From positions 91,279 to 145,530 of the forward strand of contig NZ_KI912613.1 in assembly GCF_000519325.1 (NCBI RefSeq): DNA of 54,252 bases, read 5' to 3'. This stretch comes from Patulibacter minatonensis DSM 18081. GTDB lineage: Bacteria; Actinomycetota; Thermoleophilia; Solirubrobacterales; Solirubrobacteraceae. Position 1 is the stretch's first letter. The number at the start of each line of letters is the position of its first letter. Shown here one piece after another: positions 39,875 to 48,252 of this stretch. The position numbers were made by a program, and so were the translations under genes. Under the pieces are notes generated by a model. It had not been told where the DNA came from. It was given only the letters and a program-made list of their open reading frames with translations, and did no database searches.

Positions 39875-40408
39875 TCACCCGCCCATGATCAGCAGCGTCG
39901 ACGTCGCGTTGGCGACGAGCTTGCCGTCAGGGTCGCGGATCTCGGCCTCCGCGAAGGCGATGCGTCGGCCCGGCTTCGTGACCCAGCCGCGGATGCGGAG
40001 CTCGGTGCCGCCCGTGACGGGGCGCATGTAGTTGACCTTGATCTCGGTCGACGTGTAGCCCACGCCGGCGGGCAGCGTGGTGTGGACCGCGCACCCGGCC
40101 GCCGAGTCCAGGGCGGTGCAGATCAGTCCGCCGTGGACGATGCCCAGCGGGTTGTAGGTCGACTCGTCCGGGACGCAGCGGAACGTGATCTCCCCCGGCT
40201 GGACGTCGACGCCCTCGAGGTTGATGAGCTTCGCGATCGGTGACGACGGCAGACCGCCGTCGCCCATGGCCCGCAGGTAGGCGAGGCCGCTGAGCTGCAG
40301 CCCGACGGCGGCGGTCGGACCGGGGTCGTGCCACGTGATGGTCTTGGACCGCTCGGGCCCCCAGGTCGACGGGTCGCCCACCTGCGGCGGTGTGGCTTCA
40401 GCACTCAT
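39875..40408 (-). CDS. PaaI-family thioesterase (hotdog fold)
   Basis: A 177-aa acyl-CoA thioesterase-like protein. The motif YNPLGIVHGGLICTALDSAAGCAVHTTLPAG is the hotdog 4HBT signature (HGG followed by a catalytic-acid helix), and the TSTEIKVNYMRPVTGGTELRIRGWVTKPGRRIAFAEAEI part completes the sheet. GAGG lies about 7 nt before ATG 40408. The upstream region carries two copies of the TetR-type operator found at the nearby TetR gene, so it probably belongs to that regulator's unit. Substrate unknown; fatty or aromatic acyl-CoA is likely. Confidence 0.88.
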   Translation of the reverse strand: MSAEATPPQVGDPSTWGPERSKTITWHDPGPTAAVGLQLSGLAYLRAMGDGGLPSSPIAKLINLEGVDVQPGEITFRCVPDESTYNPLGIVHGGLICTALDSAAGCAVHTTLPAGVGYTSTEIKVNYMRPVTGGTELRIRGWVTKPGRRIAFAEAEIRDPDGKLVANATSTLLIMGG

Positions 40409-40438
40409 GACGAACCTCGTTCGGTCGGCGACGGGCGG

Positions 40439-40490
40439 CTATGACGCTCCTCATAGCCCGAACGCGGGACTCTACTATGTCGTCCGTCAT
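40439..40490. promoter_or_regulatory. Two TetR-type operator sites upstream of thioesterase gene
   Basis: CTATGACGCTCCTCATAG (40439-40456) and ATGTCGTCCGTCAT (40477-40490) match the site ATGACGCACGTCAT at 41684-41697 in 12 and 11 of 14 positions. They flank the thioesterase promoter region, about 40 bp apart, so regulation by the TetR protein encoded at 41099 is likely. Confidence 0.65.
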
Positions 40491-40576
40491 ATGCCGGGCC
40501 GTCGCGACGGACCGGGCGGCCCCGCCTCCGGCACCGACGACACGGTCCGCTGCCGACCTGACCTGACCGGCGGACC

Positions 40577-41074
40577 TCAGGCGTCGTCGTCGGCGACCTC
40601 GAACGCGAGGTAGTGGACGTCGGTGACCGTCCGCGAGACCAGCTCGAACAGCCGGCGCCCGAAGCCCCACTGCGACCGGACGACGGTCGCCGCGCGCTCC
40701 CGTTCCTGCGGGTCCTCCAGCACGCGCCCGCGCGCCGCCACCGCCGGGCCCTGCGGCGCGCCGGTCGGACCGCACGGGGCGAGGAGCGCCCGGGGGTCGC
40801 GACGCAGGCGCTTGGCCTTGAAGGCGTTGATCTCGGTCCAGACGTAGACGCGGTCGTCGTCGCGTGCGAACCAGACCGGCGTCGGGACCCCGGTGCCGTC
40901 GCGCTTGTACGTGACGAGCAGCGCGTGGGTGTGCCCGGCGAGGACGTCGAACCCCTCGGCGCGCGCGTCGTCGGCGAGGACGCCGGACGCGCGCTTCGAC
41001 CGGGCGCCGTCCATCAGCCTCTTGCCGATCCGGATCACCGGACGGAACCTCTGACCTGCGGTGTTCGGGGACAT
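40577..41074 (-). CDS. PPOX-class, probably F420-dependent oxidoreductase
   Basis: A 165-aa split-barrel flavin/deazaflavin protein: LLVTYKRDGTGVPTPVWFARDDDRVYVWTEINAFKAKRLRRDPRALLAPCGPTGAPQGPAVAARGRVL is typical of the PPOX-type F420-binding family common in actinobacteria. Length is normal. It starts 24 nt after the TetR gene on the same strand, so the two form an operon. Function could be reduction of an F420-linked substrate or biliverdin-like binding; substrate unknown. Confidence 0.83.
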   Translation of the reverse strand: MSPNTAGQRFRPVIRIGKRLMDGARSKRASGVLADDARAEGFDVLAGHTHALLVTYKRDGTGVPTPVWFARDDDRVYVWTEINAFKAKRLRRDPRALLAPCGPTGAPQGPAVAARGRVLEDPQERERAATVVRSQWGFGRRLFELVSRTVTDVHYLAFEVADDDA

Positions 41075-41098
41075 GCTCGGACCTCGGTGCTCGGTGGG

Positions 41099-41674
41099 CT
41101 ACGCGGCGACGTCGACGGTGGACATCAGGTGCCGCAGCTCGGTGGCGACGCGGATCAACGGGGCGCTCGACCGCTGCGCCCGTCCGAGGACGACCGCGCC
41201 CTCGATCGCCGCGATCGAGATCGTCGCGAGCGACGCGGCGCGCACCGGATCGACGCCGCGGCGCTCCAGCCCGTCGGCGATCAGGCGCTCCCACGCCGCG
41301 AATGCCGCGCCGGCGACGTCGACCGCGTCGGCCATCCGGGCACCCTCGAGCGTCGCGGCGACGACCGGGCAGCCGGCGGCGAAGTCGCTCTGCTCGAGGA
41401 TCGACCGCCACGTGGCGACGAACGTCTCGAGCGCGGTGGTCAGGTCGCCCTGCTCCAGGGCGGCGACGAGGCCGGCGGCGATGAAGTCCCCGGCGTAGCG
41501 CGTGGCCTCGGTGACGAGCTGCGCCTTGCCGTCGGGGAAGTGGAAGTAGATCGAGCCGCGGGGCGCACCCGAGTGCTCGAGGACCCGACGGAACGACGTC
41601 GCCTCGACGCCGTGCTGCTGCATCAGGACCGCGGCGCTCTGGATCATCTTCGAACGCGATCCCGACACGGCCAT
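41099..41674 (-). CDS. TetR-family regulator controlling the adjacent thioesterase/PPOX genes
   Basis: A 191-aa regulator: SRSKMIQSAAVLMQQHGVEATSFRRVLEHSGAPRGSIYFHFPDGKAQLVTEATRY is the helix-turn-helix, and the C-terminal part (DFAAGCPVVAATLEG, ISIAAIEGAVVLGRAQRSSAPL) is the LmrA/YxaF-like group. ATG 41674 lies 6 nt after the minus-strand CATACT (complement of 41681-41686), which the operator 41684-41697 overlaps, so it should repress itself. The same operator recurs upstream of the thioesterase. Confidence 0.88.
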   Translation of the reverse strand: MAVSGSRSKMIQSAAVLMQQHGVEATSFRRVLEHSGAPRGSIYFHFPDGKAQLVTEATRYAGDFIAAGLVAALEQGDLTTALETFVATWRSILEQSDFAAGCPVVAATLEGARMADAVDVAGAAFAAWERLIADGLERRGVDPVRAASLATISIAAIEGAVVLGRAQRSSAPLIRVATELRHLMSTVDVAA

Positions 41675-41680
41675 GGTTGG

Positions 41681-41697
41681 AGTATGACGCACGTCAT
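41681..41697. promoter_or_regulatory. TetR autoregulatory operator
   Basis: ATGACG-CA-CGTCAT (41684-41697) is a perfect inverted repeat overlapping the minus-strand -10 CATACT (41681-41686) of the TetR/PPOX operon. Confidence 0.7.
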
Positions 41698-41872
41698 GCT
41701 GATCGTGCGGATCGCCCGGCCCGGCGACCTGCTCCCCGGGACGTCCTAGACGGGGCTTCGCGCCGCGGGTCATCCGTCCCATGCGGCGCGCGGCGCCGCG
41801 CCACAAGGCATGATCGCCGCGGGTCCCCCGCCCGACGTCGCACCCCAGCCCACCCGAGCCCCGAGGACCCGC

Positions 41873-42895
41873 ATGACCCTCCGCCGATCATCCCTGCGCA
41901 CCGGCCGCCTGCTCGCCGCATCCGGCCTCGCGCTGCTGTCCACCGCCGCCCTGGCCGCGCCCGCCGGCGCGACCACGTGGGGGATCGCGGACCAGAAGCC
42001 GCAGACGTTCACGAACAGCTCGTTCCTGGAGCTGCGCGACGCGGGGATGACCTCCGCGCGGTACGTCATGCGCTTCGACGCGCTGAAGTACAAGAACGAC
42101 GCCTCGCGGAAGTTCTACGCCGAGCAGGCCGACACCTGGCTGAAGGCCGCGCAGGCCGCGAACGTCCGCCCGCTCGTGACGTTCTGGGTGACCGCGTCGA
42201 ACAGCTCGTCGCTGAAGCGCACGATCTCGACGTCGGCGTACATGACGGAGTTCAAGCGCTTCCGCAAGGCGTACCCGTTCGTGAAGGACTTCTCGATCTT
42301 CAACGAGCCGAACCTCACCGGTGCGTTCAAGACGAAGCCCGAGGCGCTCGGCCGGATCTACAAGGAGGTCGTCAAGAACTGCAGCGGCTGCCGCGTGCTC
42401 GGCGGCGACCTGCACCTGACCTCGGGGTCGGAGGCCGGGAACTACGCCGCGCGGGTGCGCAAGGGTGCGGGCTCCGCCGTGAAGCTCTGGGGCCTGAACA
42501 ACTACAACGACGTCAACGACGGCCGGTCGACCGACACCGCCCGCTTCCTGCGCTCCAGCGCGGTGAAGGGCTCGAAGGTCTGGATCACGGAGTCCGGCGG
42601 CGTCTACGCCCGCAAGGCGTCGTCGGAGAAGTCGAACCCGTTCCTCGCCCAGAAGAAGAAGGCGACGAGCGACGCCGCCCGCAGCAAGTACCAGCTGTCC
42701 GGCACGAAGTACCTGAAGACGATCGCGTCGAAGTACAAGTCGCAGATCCAGCGGGTCTACGTCTACCAGCTGCAGTCGGAGCCCAACGCGTCCTGGACGC
42801 CGGGCTCCCGCAACGGTTCCTGGGACTCGGGCCTGCTCGACCCGCGCGGCCAGAAGCGCGCCACGTTCGACTACGTGCTGGGCAGCATCCTCTAG
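41873..42895 (+). CDS. Secreted GH-A clan glycoside hydrolase-like protein
   Basis: A 340-aa secreted TIM-barrel protein: signal LLAASGLALLSTAALAAPAGA, then WGIADQKPQTFTNSSFLELRDAGMTSARYVMRFDAL, acid/base E145 in FSIFNEPNLTG and nucleophile E240 in VWITESGG. It lacks the C-terminal beta-sandwich of the two paralogues at 32814 and 34479 and is more distant from them. The mature part is very lysine-rich for this genome. ATG 41873 has GAGG 7 nt upstream. A hairpin (42924-42943) follows. Confidence 0.82.
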   Translation: MTLRRSSLRTGRLLAASGLALLSTAALAAPAGATTWGIADQKPQTFTNSSFLELRDAGMTSARYVMRFDALKYKNDASRKFYAEQADTWLKAAQAANVRPLVTFWVTASNSSSLKRTISTSAYMTEFKRFRKAYPFVKDFSIFNEPNLTGAFKTKPEALGRIYKEVVKNCSGCRVLGGDLHLTSGSEAGNYAARVRKGAGSAVKLWGLNNYNDVNDGRSTDTARFLRSSAVKGSKVWITESGGVYARKASSEKSNPFLAQKKKATSDAARSKYQLSGTKYLKTIASKYKSQIQRVYVYQLQSEPNASWTPGSRNGSWDSGLLDPRGQKRATFDYVLGSIL

Positions 42896-42923
42896 CGGCG
42901 CGGGCGCGGGGGGCCGGACCTTC

Positions 42924-42943
42924 GGCCGTCCCCGTGGACGGCC
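42924..42943 (+). terminator. Hairpin after secreted hydrolase gene
   Basis: GGCCGTCC-CCGT-GGACGGCC: a perfect 8-bp stem with a 4-nt loop, 29 nt after the stop codon. No T-tract. Confidence 0.5.
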
Positions 42944-43013
42944 CGCGCTACCCGGAGTAGGCTGGCGCGCGCCGCGGACCGCACCCTCACCCCCGCGGCG
43001 CCGGAGGACCACC

Positions 43014-45359
43014 ATGAGCACCCGCACCGCGTTCCGGACCTGCCCGCTCTGCGAGGCCACCTGCGGGCTCGAGGTCACGGTGCAGGACGACCGGCCGACG
43101 AAGGTGCGCGGCGACCGGCGCGACGTGTTCTCCCACGGGTTCCTGTGCCCCAAGGGCGTGGCGCTCGGCGAGCTCCACGAGGACCCCGACCGGCTGCGCG
43201 CGCCGCTGGTGCGCCGCGGCGACCGGCTCGTCGAGTGCACGTGGGACGAGGCGTTCGCCGAGGTGCAGCGACTGCTCGTGCCGCTCCTCGACGACCACGG
43301 CCGCGACGCATGCGCGCTGTACCTCGGCAACCCGGTCGCGCACTCGCCGGGGGCGACGCTCTACGCGCCGCTGCTCGCCAAGGCCCTGCGGTCCAGGAAC
43401 GTCTTCTCCGCCTCGACCCTCGACCAGATGCCGAAGCACGTGAGCGTCGGGAAGATGTTCGGGACGGCCCTGTCGGTGCCGATCCCCGACCTCGACCGGA
43501 CCGACCACCTGCTCGTCCTCGGCGCGAACCCGCTGGCGTCCAACGGCAGCCTGATGACCGCCCCGAACGCCCGCGGACGGCTGCGCGCGATCCGCGCCCG
43601 CGGTGGTCGTGTCGTCGTCGTCGACCCCCGACGCTCGCGGACGGCGGAGGAGGCCGACGAGCACGTGCGGATCCGTCCCGGCGGCGACGCGCTGCTGCTG
43701 CTCGCGATGGTCCACGTGCTGTTCGCCGAGGAGCGCGTGGCGCTCGGCCGGCTGGGCGCGTTCACCGCCGGCGTCGAGGAGGTCCGCGCCGCGGCCGAGC
43801 CGTTCTCGCCCGAGCGCGTCGCGGAGCACTGCGGCGTGGCGGCCCCCGACATCCGGCGCCTCGCCCGCGAGCTCTCCGACGCCCCGACCGCCGCGGTCTA
43901 CGGCCGGCTCGGGACGTGCACGGTCCCGTTCGGCACGGTCACCTCGTGGCTCGTCGACGTGCTGAACGTCCTGACCGGCAACCTCGACCGCGAGGGCGGC
44001 GCGCTCCTGACGACGCCGGCGATCGGCACCCAGCACACGCGGGGCGCGCCCGGCCACGGCCGCGGGATGCGGACCGGCCGCTGGACCAGCCGCGTGCGCG
44101 GGCTGCCCGAGGCCATGGGCGAGCTGCCGACGGCCGCGCTGACGGAGGAGATCGAGACCCCCGGGGACGGACAGGTCCGCGCGCTGATCACCGTCGGCGG
44201 GAACCCCGCCCGCTCCGCCCCGGACTCCGGCCGCCTCGAGGCCGCGCTCGCCGGGCTCGACGCGCTGATCTGCGTCGACATCTACCGGAACGAGACGACC
44301 CGCCACGCGCACGTCGTCCTGCCCCCGCCGTCGGCGCTGGAGCGCGACCACTTCGACGTCGTCTTCACCCGCCTGGCGGTGCGGAACGTCGCCAACTGGT
44401 CGCCCGCCGTCCTGCCCCGCGACGAGGACGCCCCGGACGAGTGGGAGATCTTGCTGCGCCTGCTCGGCGTCGTCACCGGCCAAGGGCCGAATGTCGACAC
44501 CGCCATGATCGACCGGTACGTCGCCGTCGAGGCCGCGCGCCGCGAGTCCGGCGACGAGCACTCCCCGCTCGCCGGCGCCGATCCGGAGGACGTCGTCGCG
44601 CGCCTCGTCGACGCCCACGGCGCGCCGCGGGTCGGGCCGGCCCGGCTCGTCGACCTGATGCTGCGCGCCGGTCCCTACGGTCGTGGGGTCGCCGACGGCT
44701 GGGTGCCGGGGACGGACGCCGCGCCGGGCGACGTCGACTCGGTCCTCGCCGCGATCCGGGCGCACGGGCTCACGCTCGCCGCGCTCGAGGCCGCGCCGCA
44801 CGGCGTCGACCTGGGACCGCTCCGGCCGTCGCTGCCCGACGCGCTGCGCACGCCGAGCGGGTCCATCGAGCTGGCGCCCGAGGAATTCCTCGCGGATCTC
44901 CCGCGCCTCGAGGCGACGCTCGCGGACCCGGTCGACCCCGATGCCCTGGTCCTCGTCGGCCGCCGCCACCTGCGGTCGAACAACTCGTGGCTGCACAACC
45001 TCCCGGTCCTCACCGGCGGGCCGGAGCGCTGCACGCTGCAGCTCCACCCCGACGACGCCACGCGGCTCGGGATCGCCGACGGGTCGACGGTCCGCGTGAC
45101 CTCCCGCGCCGGCGCGGTCGACGCGCCCGCGGAGGTCACCGACGCCCTGCGCCCGGGGGTCGTCTCCCTCCCCCACGGCTGGGGTCACGACGCCGACGGC
45201 GCCCGGCTGGGCGTGGCGGGCCTGCGCCCCGGCACGAACTCCAACGTCCTCACCGACGACCGCGAGGTCGACCCGCTGTCGGGCACCGTCGTGCTCAACG
45301 GCATCCCGGTGACGGTGCGGGCCGCGGACCGTGCGGCGGTGTCGGCGCCGGCAGGGTGA
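43014..45359 (+). CDS. Molybdopterin-dependent oxidoreductase, DMSO reductase superfamily
   Basis: A 781-aa molybdo/tungsto-bis-PGD enzyme. The N-terminal 4Fe-4S binding site is CPLCEATCGLEV...FLCPKG (C-x2-C-x3-C-x(n)-C). The bis-PGD domains follow (LLVLGANPLASNGSLMTAPNARGRLRAIRARGGRVVVVDPRRS; LNVLTGNLDREGGALLTTP) and the C-terminal cap is RHLRSNNSWLHNLP...SLPHGWGHD. At the usual metal-ligand position (SASTLDQMPKHVS) there is no Cys or Sec; a Ser or Asp may replace it. TAGGCT (42958-42963) and GGAGG (43003-43007) precede ATG 43014. No electron-transfer or accessory subunit is nearby, so it is an orphan catalytic subunit; substrate unknown. Confidence 0.92.
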   Translation: MSTRTAFRTCPLCEATCGLEVTVQDDRPTKVRGDRRDVFSHGFLCPKGVALGELHEDPDRLRAPLVRRGDRLVECTWDEAFAEVQRLLVPLLDDHGRDACALYLGNPVAHSPGATLYAPLLAKALRSRNVFSASTLDQMPKHVSVGKMFGTALSVPIPDLDRTDHLLVLGANPLASNGSLMTAPNARGRLRAIRARGGRVVVVDPRRSRTAEEADEHVRIRPGGDALLLLAMVHVLFAEERVALGRLGAFTAGVEEVRAAAEPFSPERVAEHCGVAAPDIRRLARELSDAPTAAVYGRLGTCTVPFGTVTSWLVDVLNVLTGNLDREGGALLTTPAIGTQHTRGAPGHGRGMRTGRWTSRVRGLPEAMGELPTAALTEEIETPGDGQVRALITVGGNPARSAPDSGRLEAALAGLDALICVDIYRNETTRHAHVVLPPPSALERDHFDVVFTRLAVRNVANWSPAVLPRDEDAPDEWEILLRLLGVVTGQGPNVDTAMIDRYVAVEAARRESGDEHSPLAGADPEDVVARLVDAHGAPRVGPARLVDLMLRAGPYGRGVADGWVPGTDAAPGDVDSVLAAIRAHGLTLAALEAAPHGVDLGPLRPSLPDALRTPSGSIELAPEEFLADLPRLEATLADPVDPDALVLVGRRHLRSNNSWLHNLPVLTGGPERCTLQLHPDDATRLGIADGSTVRVTSRAGAVDAPAEVTDALRPGVVSLPHGWGHDADGARLGVAGLRPGTNSNVLTDDREVDPLSGTVVLNGIPVTVRAADRAAVSAPAG

Positions 45360-45510
45360 CCGGGACGGCCCGGTCGTCGGGGTGACCGAGGCCGTCGGGT
45401 GGCCCTGACCGCAGCACGCCGGCGTCGCCGAGCGACGCGAACGTCCCCCGTGCCCCGCCCGATTCCCCCGTCGTGATCCGGTTCCGGGCCGCCGGTCGTA
45501 CTCTCGCCCG

Positions 45511-46107
45511 ATGGGGTTCTTCCCGACCGAACCGCCCGAGCCGCAGGCCGACGACACCGACGAGGACTGGCTCGCCTACGCACGGTTCGAGGGCCACACC
45601 GTCCCCGGTGCGGTACCCGAGCCGGTCGTCGTGGCGTCGACCGCGCTGGTCACCGTGATCGCCACCCTGACCGTCAGCGAGCGCGCGCTCGGGATCACGT
45701 GGCACACGATCGCCCGGCGCATCCCGCCCGGCGCGGCGCGCGACCAGCTCGGACTCCGCGACGCAGCGCGCCGTGGCCCGCTGCCCGACGAGTTCCTGCG
45801 CCTGGGCGTCGTCTACGAGGACGGCCGCTCGGTCACGAACCTGCCGTGGGAGGACGAGGACGTCGAGCCCGACGAGACCGACGACGGGCCCGCGGCGCTG
45901 GCCTGGCGGATGCGCGGCGGCAGCGGCACCCCGACGGTGACGACCACGAGCGTCGTGATCGTCCCCGGGCCCGACGCCGGGCCGGTGACCCTGGTCTGCG
46001 AGTGGCCCGCGATGCAGGTCCGCGAGAGCCGCGCGACCGTCCCGCACGACGTCCTCGACCGCGCGCGGCTGCTCGCGATCTCCGTGGAGCCGATCGAGGG
46101 CGAGTGA
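45511..46107 (+). CDS. Hypothetical protein
   Basis: A 198-aa soluble protein with an acidic N end (FFPTEPPEPQADDTDEDWLAYARFEG) and a C-terminal beta-rich half (TVTTTSVVIVPGPDAGPVTLVCEWPAMQV...LLAISVEPIEGE). No family recognised. ATG 45511 lies 6 nt after TACTCT (45499-45504), a leaderless promoter. It is convergent with the quinone reductase gene. Confidence 0.7.
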   Translation: MGFFPTEPPEPQADDTDEDWLAYARFEGHTVPGAVPEPVVVASTALVTVIATLTVSERALGITWHTIARRIPPGAARDQLGLRDAARRGPLPDEFLRLGVVYEDGRSVTNLPWEDEDVEPDETDDGPAALAWRMRGGSGTPTVTTTSVVIVPGPDAGPVTLVCEWPAMQVRESRATVPHDVLDRARLLAISVEPIEGE

Positions 46108-46173
46108 CCGCGGGTCCGGCGGTCGCCCACCCTCCGCGCCGGCGGGCGCCCGGTCCTCCGGGGTGCTCGCCGT

Positions 46174-47112
46174 TCAGGGCACCAGGACGATCTTGCCGTG
46201 CCGGCCCGGCTCCTCGACGACGGCGTGTGCCTGCGCCGCGTCGGCCAGCGGCATCGTGCGCGAGACGCGCGTCCGGAGGCCCCCGGTCGCCACGCCCTCG
46301 ACCAGGCGCTCGAGGCCCGCGGTGTCCTCCTCGATCAGCATCGGGCGCTGGACGATCCCGCGCCCGGCCTCCGCACGGACGACCCGCGTCGTCACCACGG
46401 TGCCGCCGTCGGCGATCGCCGGGAACGCGTGCCTACCGAGCGGGACCATGTCGAGGACCCACCGGAAGGTGCCCGCCGACGCGAGGTCCGCGTCCCGGGA
46501 GAGCACGCGTGCGGCCCCGAGGTCCTCCACCCACGCGTCGTCGCCCGTCCCCGCCTGCGCGACCACGCGGAACCCCTGCGCGACGGCGAGCTGCACGGCG
46601 AACGAGCCGACCGCGCCGGACGCGCCGGTGATCAGGAGCTCCGCGCCCTCGGGCGCCCCGAGCACGCCGATCGCCTGCTCGGCGGTGAGCGCGTTCAACG
46701 GGATCGTCGCGGCGTCGACGGCCGAGAGCGCCTCAGGTCGGCGGACGAGCCAGCGGGCCTCGAGCAGGACGAGCTCCTGGTAGGCGCCGTAGGCCGCGCC
46801 GGCGGCGTACCAGGGGATCATCCCGACCACCTCGTCGCCCGGCCCGAACGGCCCGATCCCGGCCGGGCCGTCGGCGACGCCCTCCCCGACGGCGACCACG
46901 GTCCCCGCGAGGTCCCAGCCGAGCACGTACGGCGGGCCCTCGATGCCGAAGCCCGGCGGGTACAGGCCCTGCCGGGCACCGACGTCGGTCGGGTTGATGT
47001 TCGCGGCCGCCATCCGCACCACGACCTGCCCCGGTCCGGGCTCGGGGTCCGGCCGGTCCTGCGGGACGAGGACCTCGGGTCCTCCGGCCTCGGTGACGAC
47101 GATCGCCTGCAT
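46174..47112 (-). CDS. NADP-dependent quinone reductase/alcohol dehydrogenase (MDR superfamily)
   Basis: A 312-aa zinc-independent MDR reductase: MQAIVVTEAGGPEVLVPQDRP, NINPTDVGARQGLYPP, the Rossmann AELLITGASGAVGSFAVQLAVAQGFRVVA and the C-terminal LADAAQAHAVVEEPGRHGKIVLVP. GAGAGG lies about 8 nt before ATG 47112. It is a distant paralogue of the enzyme at 12401-13321 and shares its C-terminal GKIVLVP. Likely acts on quinones or reactive carbonyls. Confidence 0.9.
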   Translation of the reverse strand: MQAIVVTEAGGPEVLVPQDRPDPEPGPGQVVVRMAAANINPTDVGARQGLYPPGFGIEGPPYVLGWDLAGTVVAVGEGVADGPAGIGPFGPGDEVVGMIPWYAAGAAYGAYQELVLLEARWLVRRPEALSAVDAATIPLNALTAEQAIGVLGAPEGAELLITGASGAVGSFAVQLAVAQGFRVVAQAGTGDDAWVEDLGAARVLSRDADLASAGTFRWVLDMVPLGRHAFPAIADGGTVVTTRVVRAEAGRGIVQRPMLIEEDTAGLERLVEGVATGGLRTRVSRTMPLADAAQAHAVVEEPGRHGKIVLVP

Positions 47113-47268
47113 CTGGGTCCTCTCGGTTCGGGGTGCTGCACCCAACGGATACCCGTCGGCGCAGGCCGGACCAGGGACCCTGTCACACCGTCCGCGGAGC
47201 CTCGTGTGCGTGCGCGGTCCACCGGCGCCGGCCCACGATCCCGCCCGCCGACCCGTCACAGTGGACGG

Positions 47269-47643
47269 ATGACCGTCCAGAACGCCGTCACCGTCGTCGC
47301 CCGACCGATGCTCGCCTACGGGTTCGTGACCGGCGGGTTGCAGGCGCTGAAGAGCCCGAAGGGCCTGATCGGGATGTCCGAGAAGGCCGGCATCCCCGCC
47401 GCCGACCGCGTCGTCCCGGCGACGTCCGTGGTGATGATGGCCGCGGGCACCTCGATGGCGCTGGGCGTCGCTCCGCGGACCAGCGCCGTGGCACTCGCCG
47501 GGTGCCTGACGGGCCTGACGTACACGCTCCACGGCTTCTGGCGGGACACCGAGGAGAAGCCGCGCCGCATGAAGCGCCAGGCGTTCGTCACGAACGTCGG
47601 GACACTCGGCGGCCTGCTCGCCGTCGCCGCGTCCGGACGCTGA
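47269..47643 (+). CDS. DoxX family membrane protein
   Basis: A 124-aa membrane protein with four predicted helices. MLAYGFVTGGLQALKSPKGLIGMSEKAGIPAADRVVPATSVVMMAAGTSMALG and the end MKRQAFVTNVGTLGGLLAVAASGR match the DoxX/DoxD-like family, whose best-known member contributes to a thiosulfate:quinone oxidoreductase; actinobacterial copies appear in redox-stress complexes. ATG 47269 lies 6 nt after CACAGT. Divergent from the quinone reductase gene; a redox link is inference. Confidence 0.8.
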   Translation: MTVQNAVTVVARPMLAYGFVTGGLQALKSPKGLIGMSEKAGIPAADRVVPATSVVMMAAGTSMALGVAPRTSAVALAGCLTGLTYTLHGFWRDTEEKPRRMKRQAFVTNVGTLGGLLAVAASGR

Positions 47644-47850
47644 ACGCGGGGAGCGCTCCGCCGTCCGCCCCGGGTGCCGGGACGGACGAGCGACGGTCGT
47701 ACCGAGGCGGTGCCCGTGCACGCGGCGGGCCGCCGGACACCGCCGGGGTCGGACGCCGCGAAATTTCGCAACCATGCTGCGTACGCTCGGGCACGGACGC
47801 CCCCGCCGGCGCTACTGTCGATCCCACGTTCCTCCTGGAACGGCCGTCCC

Positions 47851-48252
47851 ATGCCCCGCGCCGAACGCCACGTGAACCTCCCCGATGCCGATGCGGCGCC
47901 CGAGGCCGATGCCGCCGCGCTCGCCGACTGGATCGACGCCGAGCCGCTCCCCGCGCTCGAGCAGTACCGGCAGGAGCTCGCCGACCTGGCCGCCCAGGGC
48001 CAGCCGGACACCGAGCCGGTCGCCGACCGCCTGCTCGACGTGATCGCGGCGCTGAACGAGACCGGCGAGGCGCTGCGCGACTCCGAGCCGGGTGCGCTGC
48101 CGTCCGCGCTCGCCGCGGTCCTGGCGCGCTGCACGACGGACATCCAGGAGGCGCAGGACGCGGTCCTCGAGAGCCGCCGCCGGGTCGAGGACGCCGGGCG
48201 CCGCGCGGGCTGGCGTCCGCAGGACGACCGTCAGCGTCCGGCCGGCGCCTGA
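47851..48252 (+). CDS. Hypothetical protein
   Basis: A 133-aa acidic helical protein (DADAAPEADAAALADWIDAEPLPALEQYRQELADLAAQG and RCTTDIQEAQDAVLESRRRVEDAGRRAG), possibly a coiled coil. No family recognised. Its end overlaps the convergent XRE-type gene by 22 bp. A perfect palindrome GCGAAATTTCGC lies upstream (47758-47769). Confidence 0.55.
   Translation: MPRAERHVNLPDADAAPEADAAALADWIDAEPLPALEQYRQELADLAAQGQPDTEPVADRLLDVIAALNETGEALRDSEPGALPSALAAVLARCTTDIQEAQDAVLESRRRVEDAGRRAGWRPQDDRQRPAGA

Noticed and set aside
43014-45359. Selenocysteine-containing formate dehydrogenase
   Set aside because: There is no in-frame TGA and no Cys/Sec at the ligand position; sequence around SASTLDQMPKHVS differs from formate dehydrogenases.
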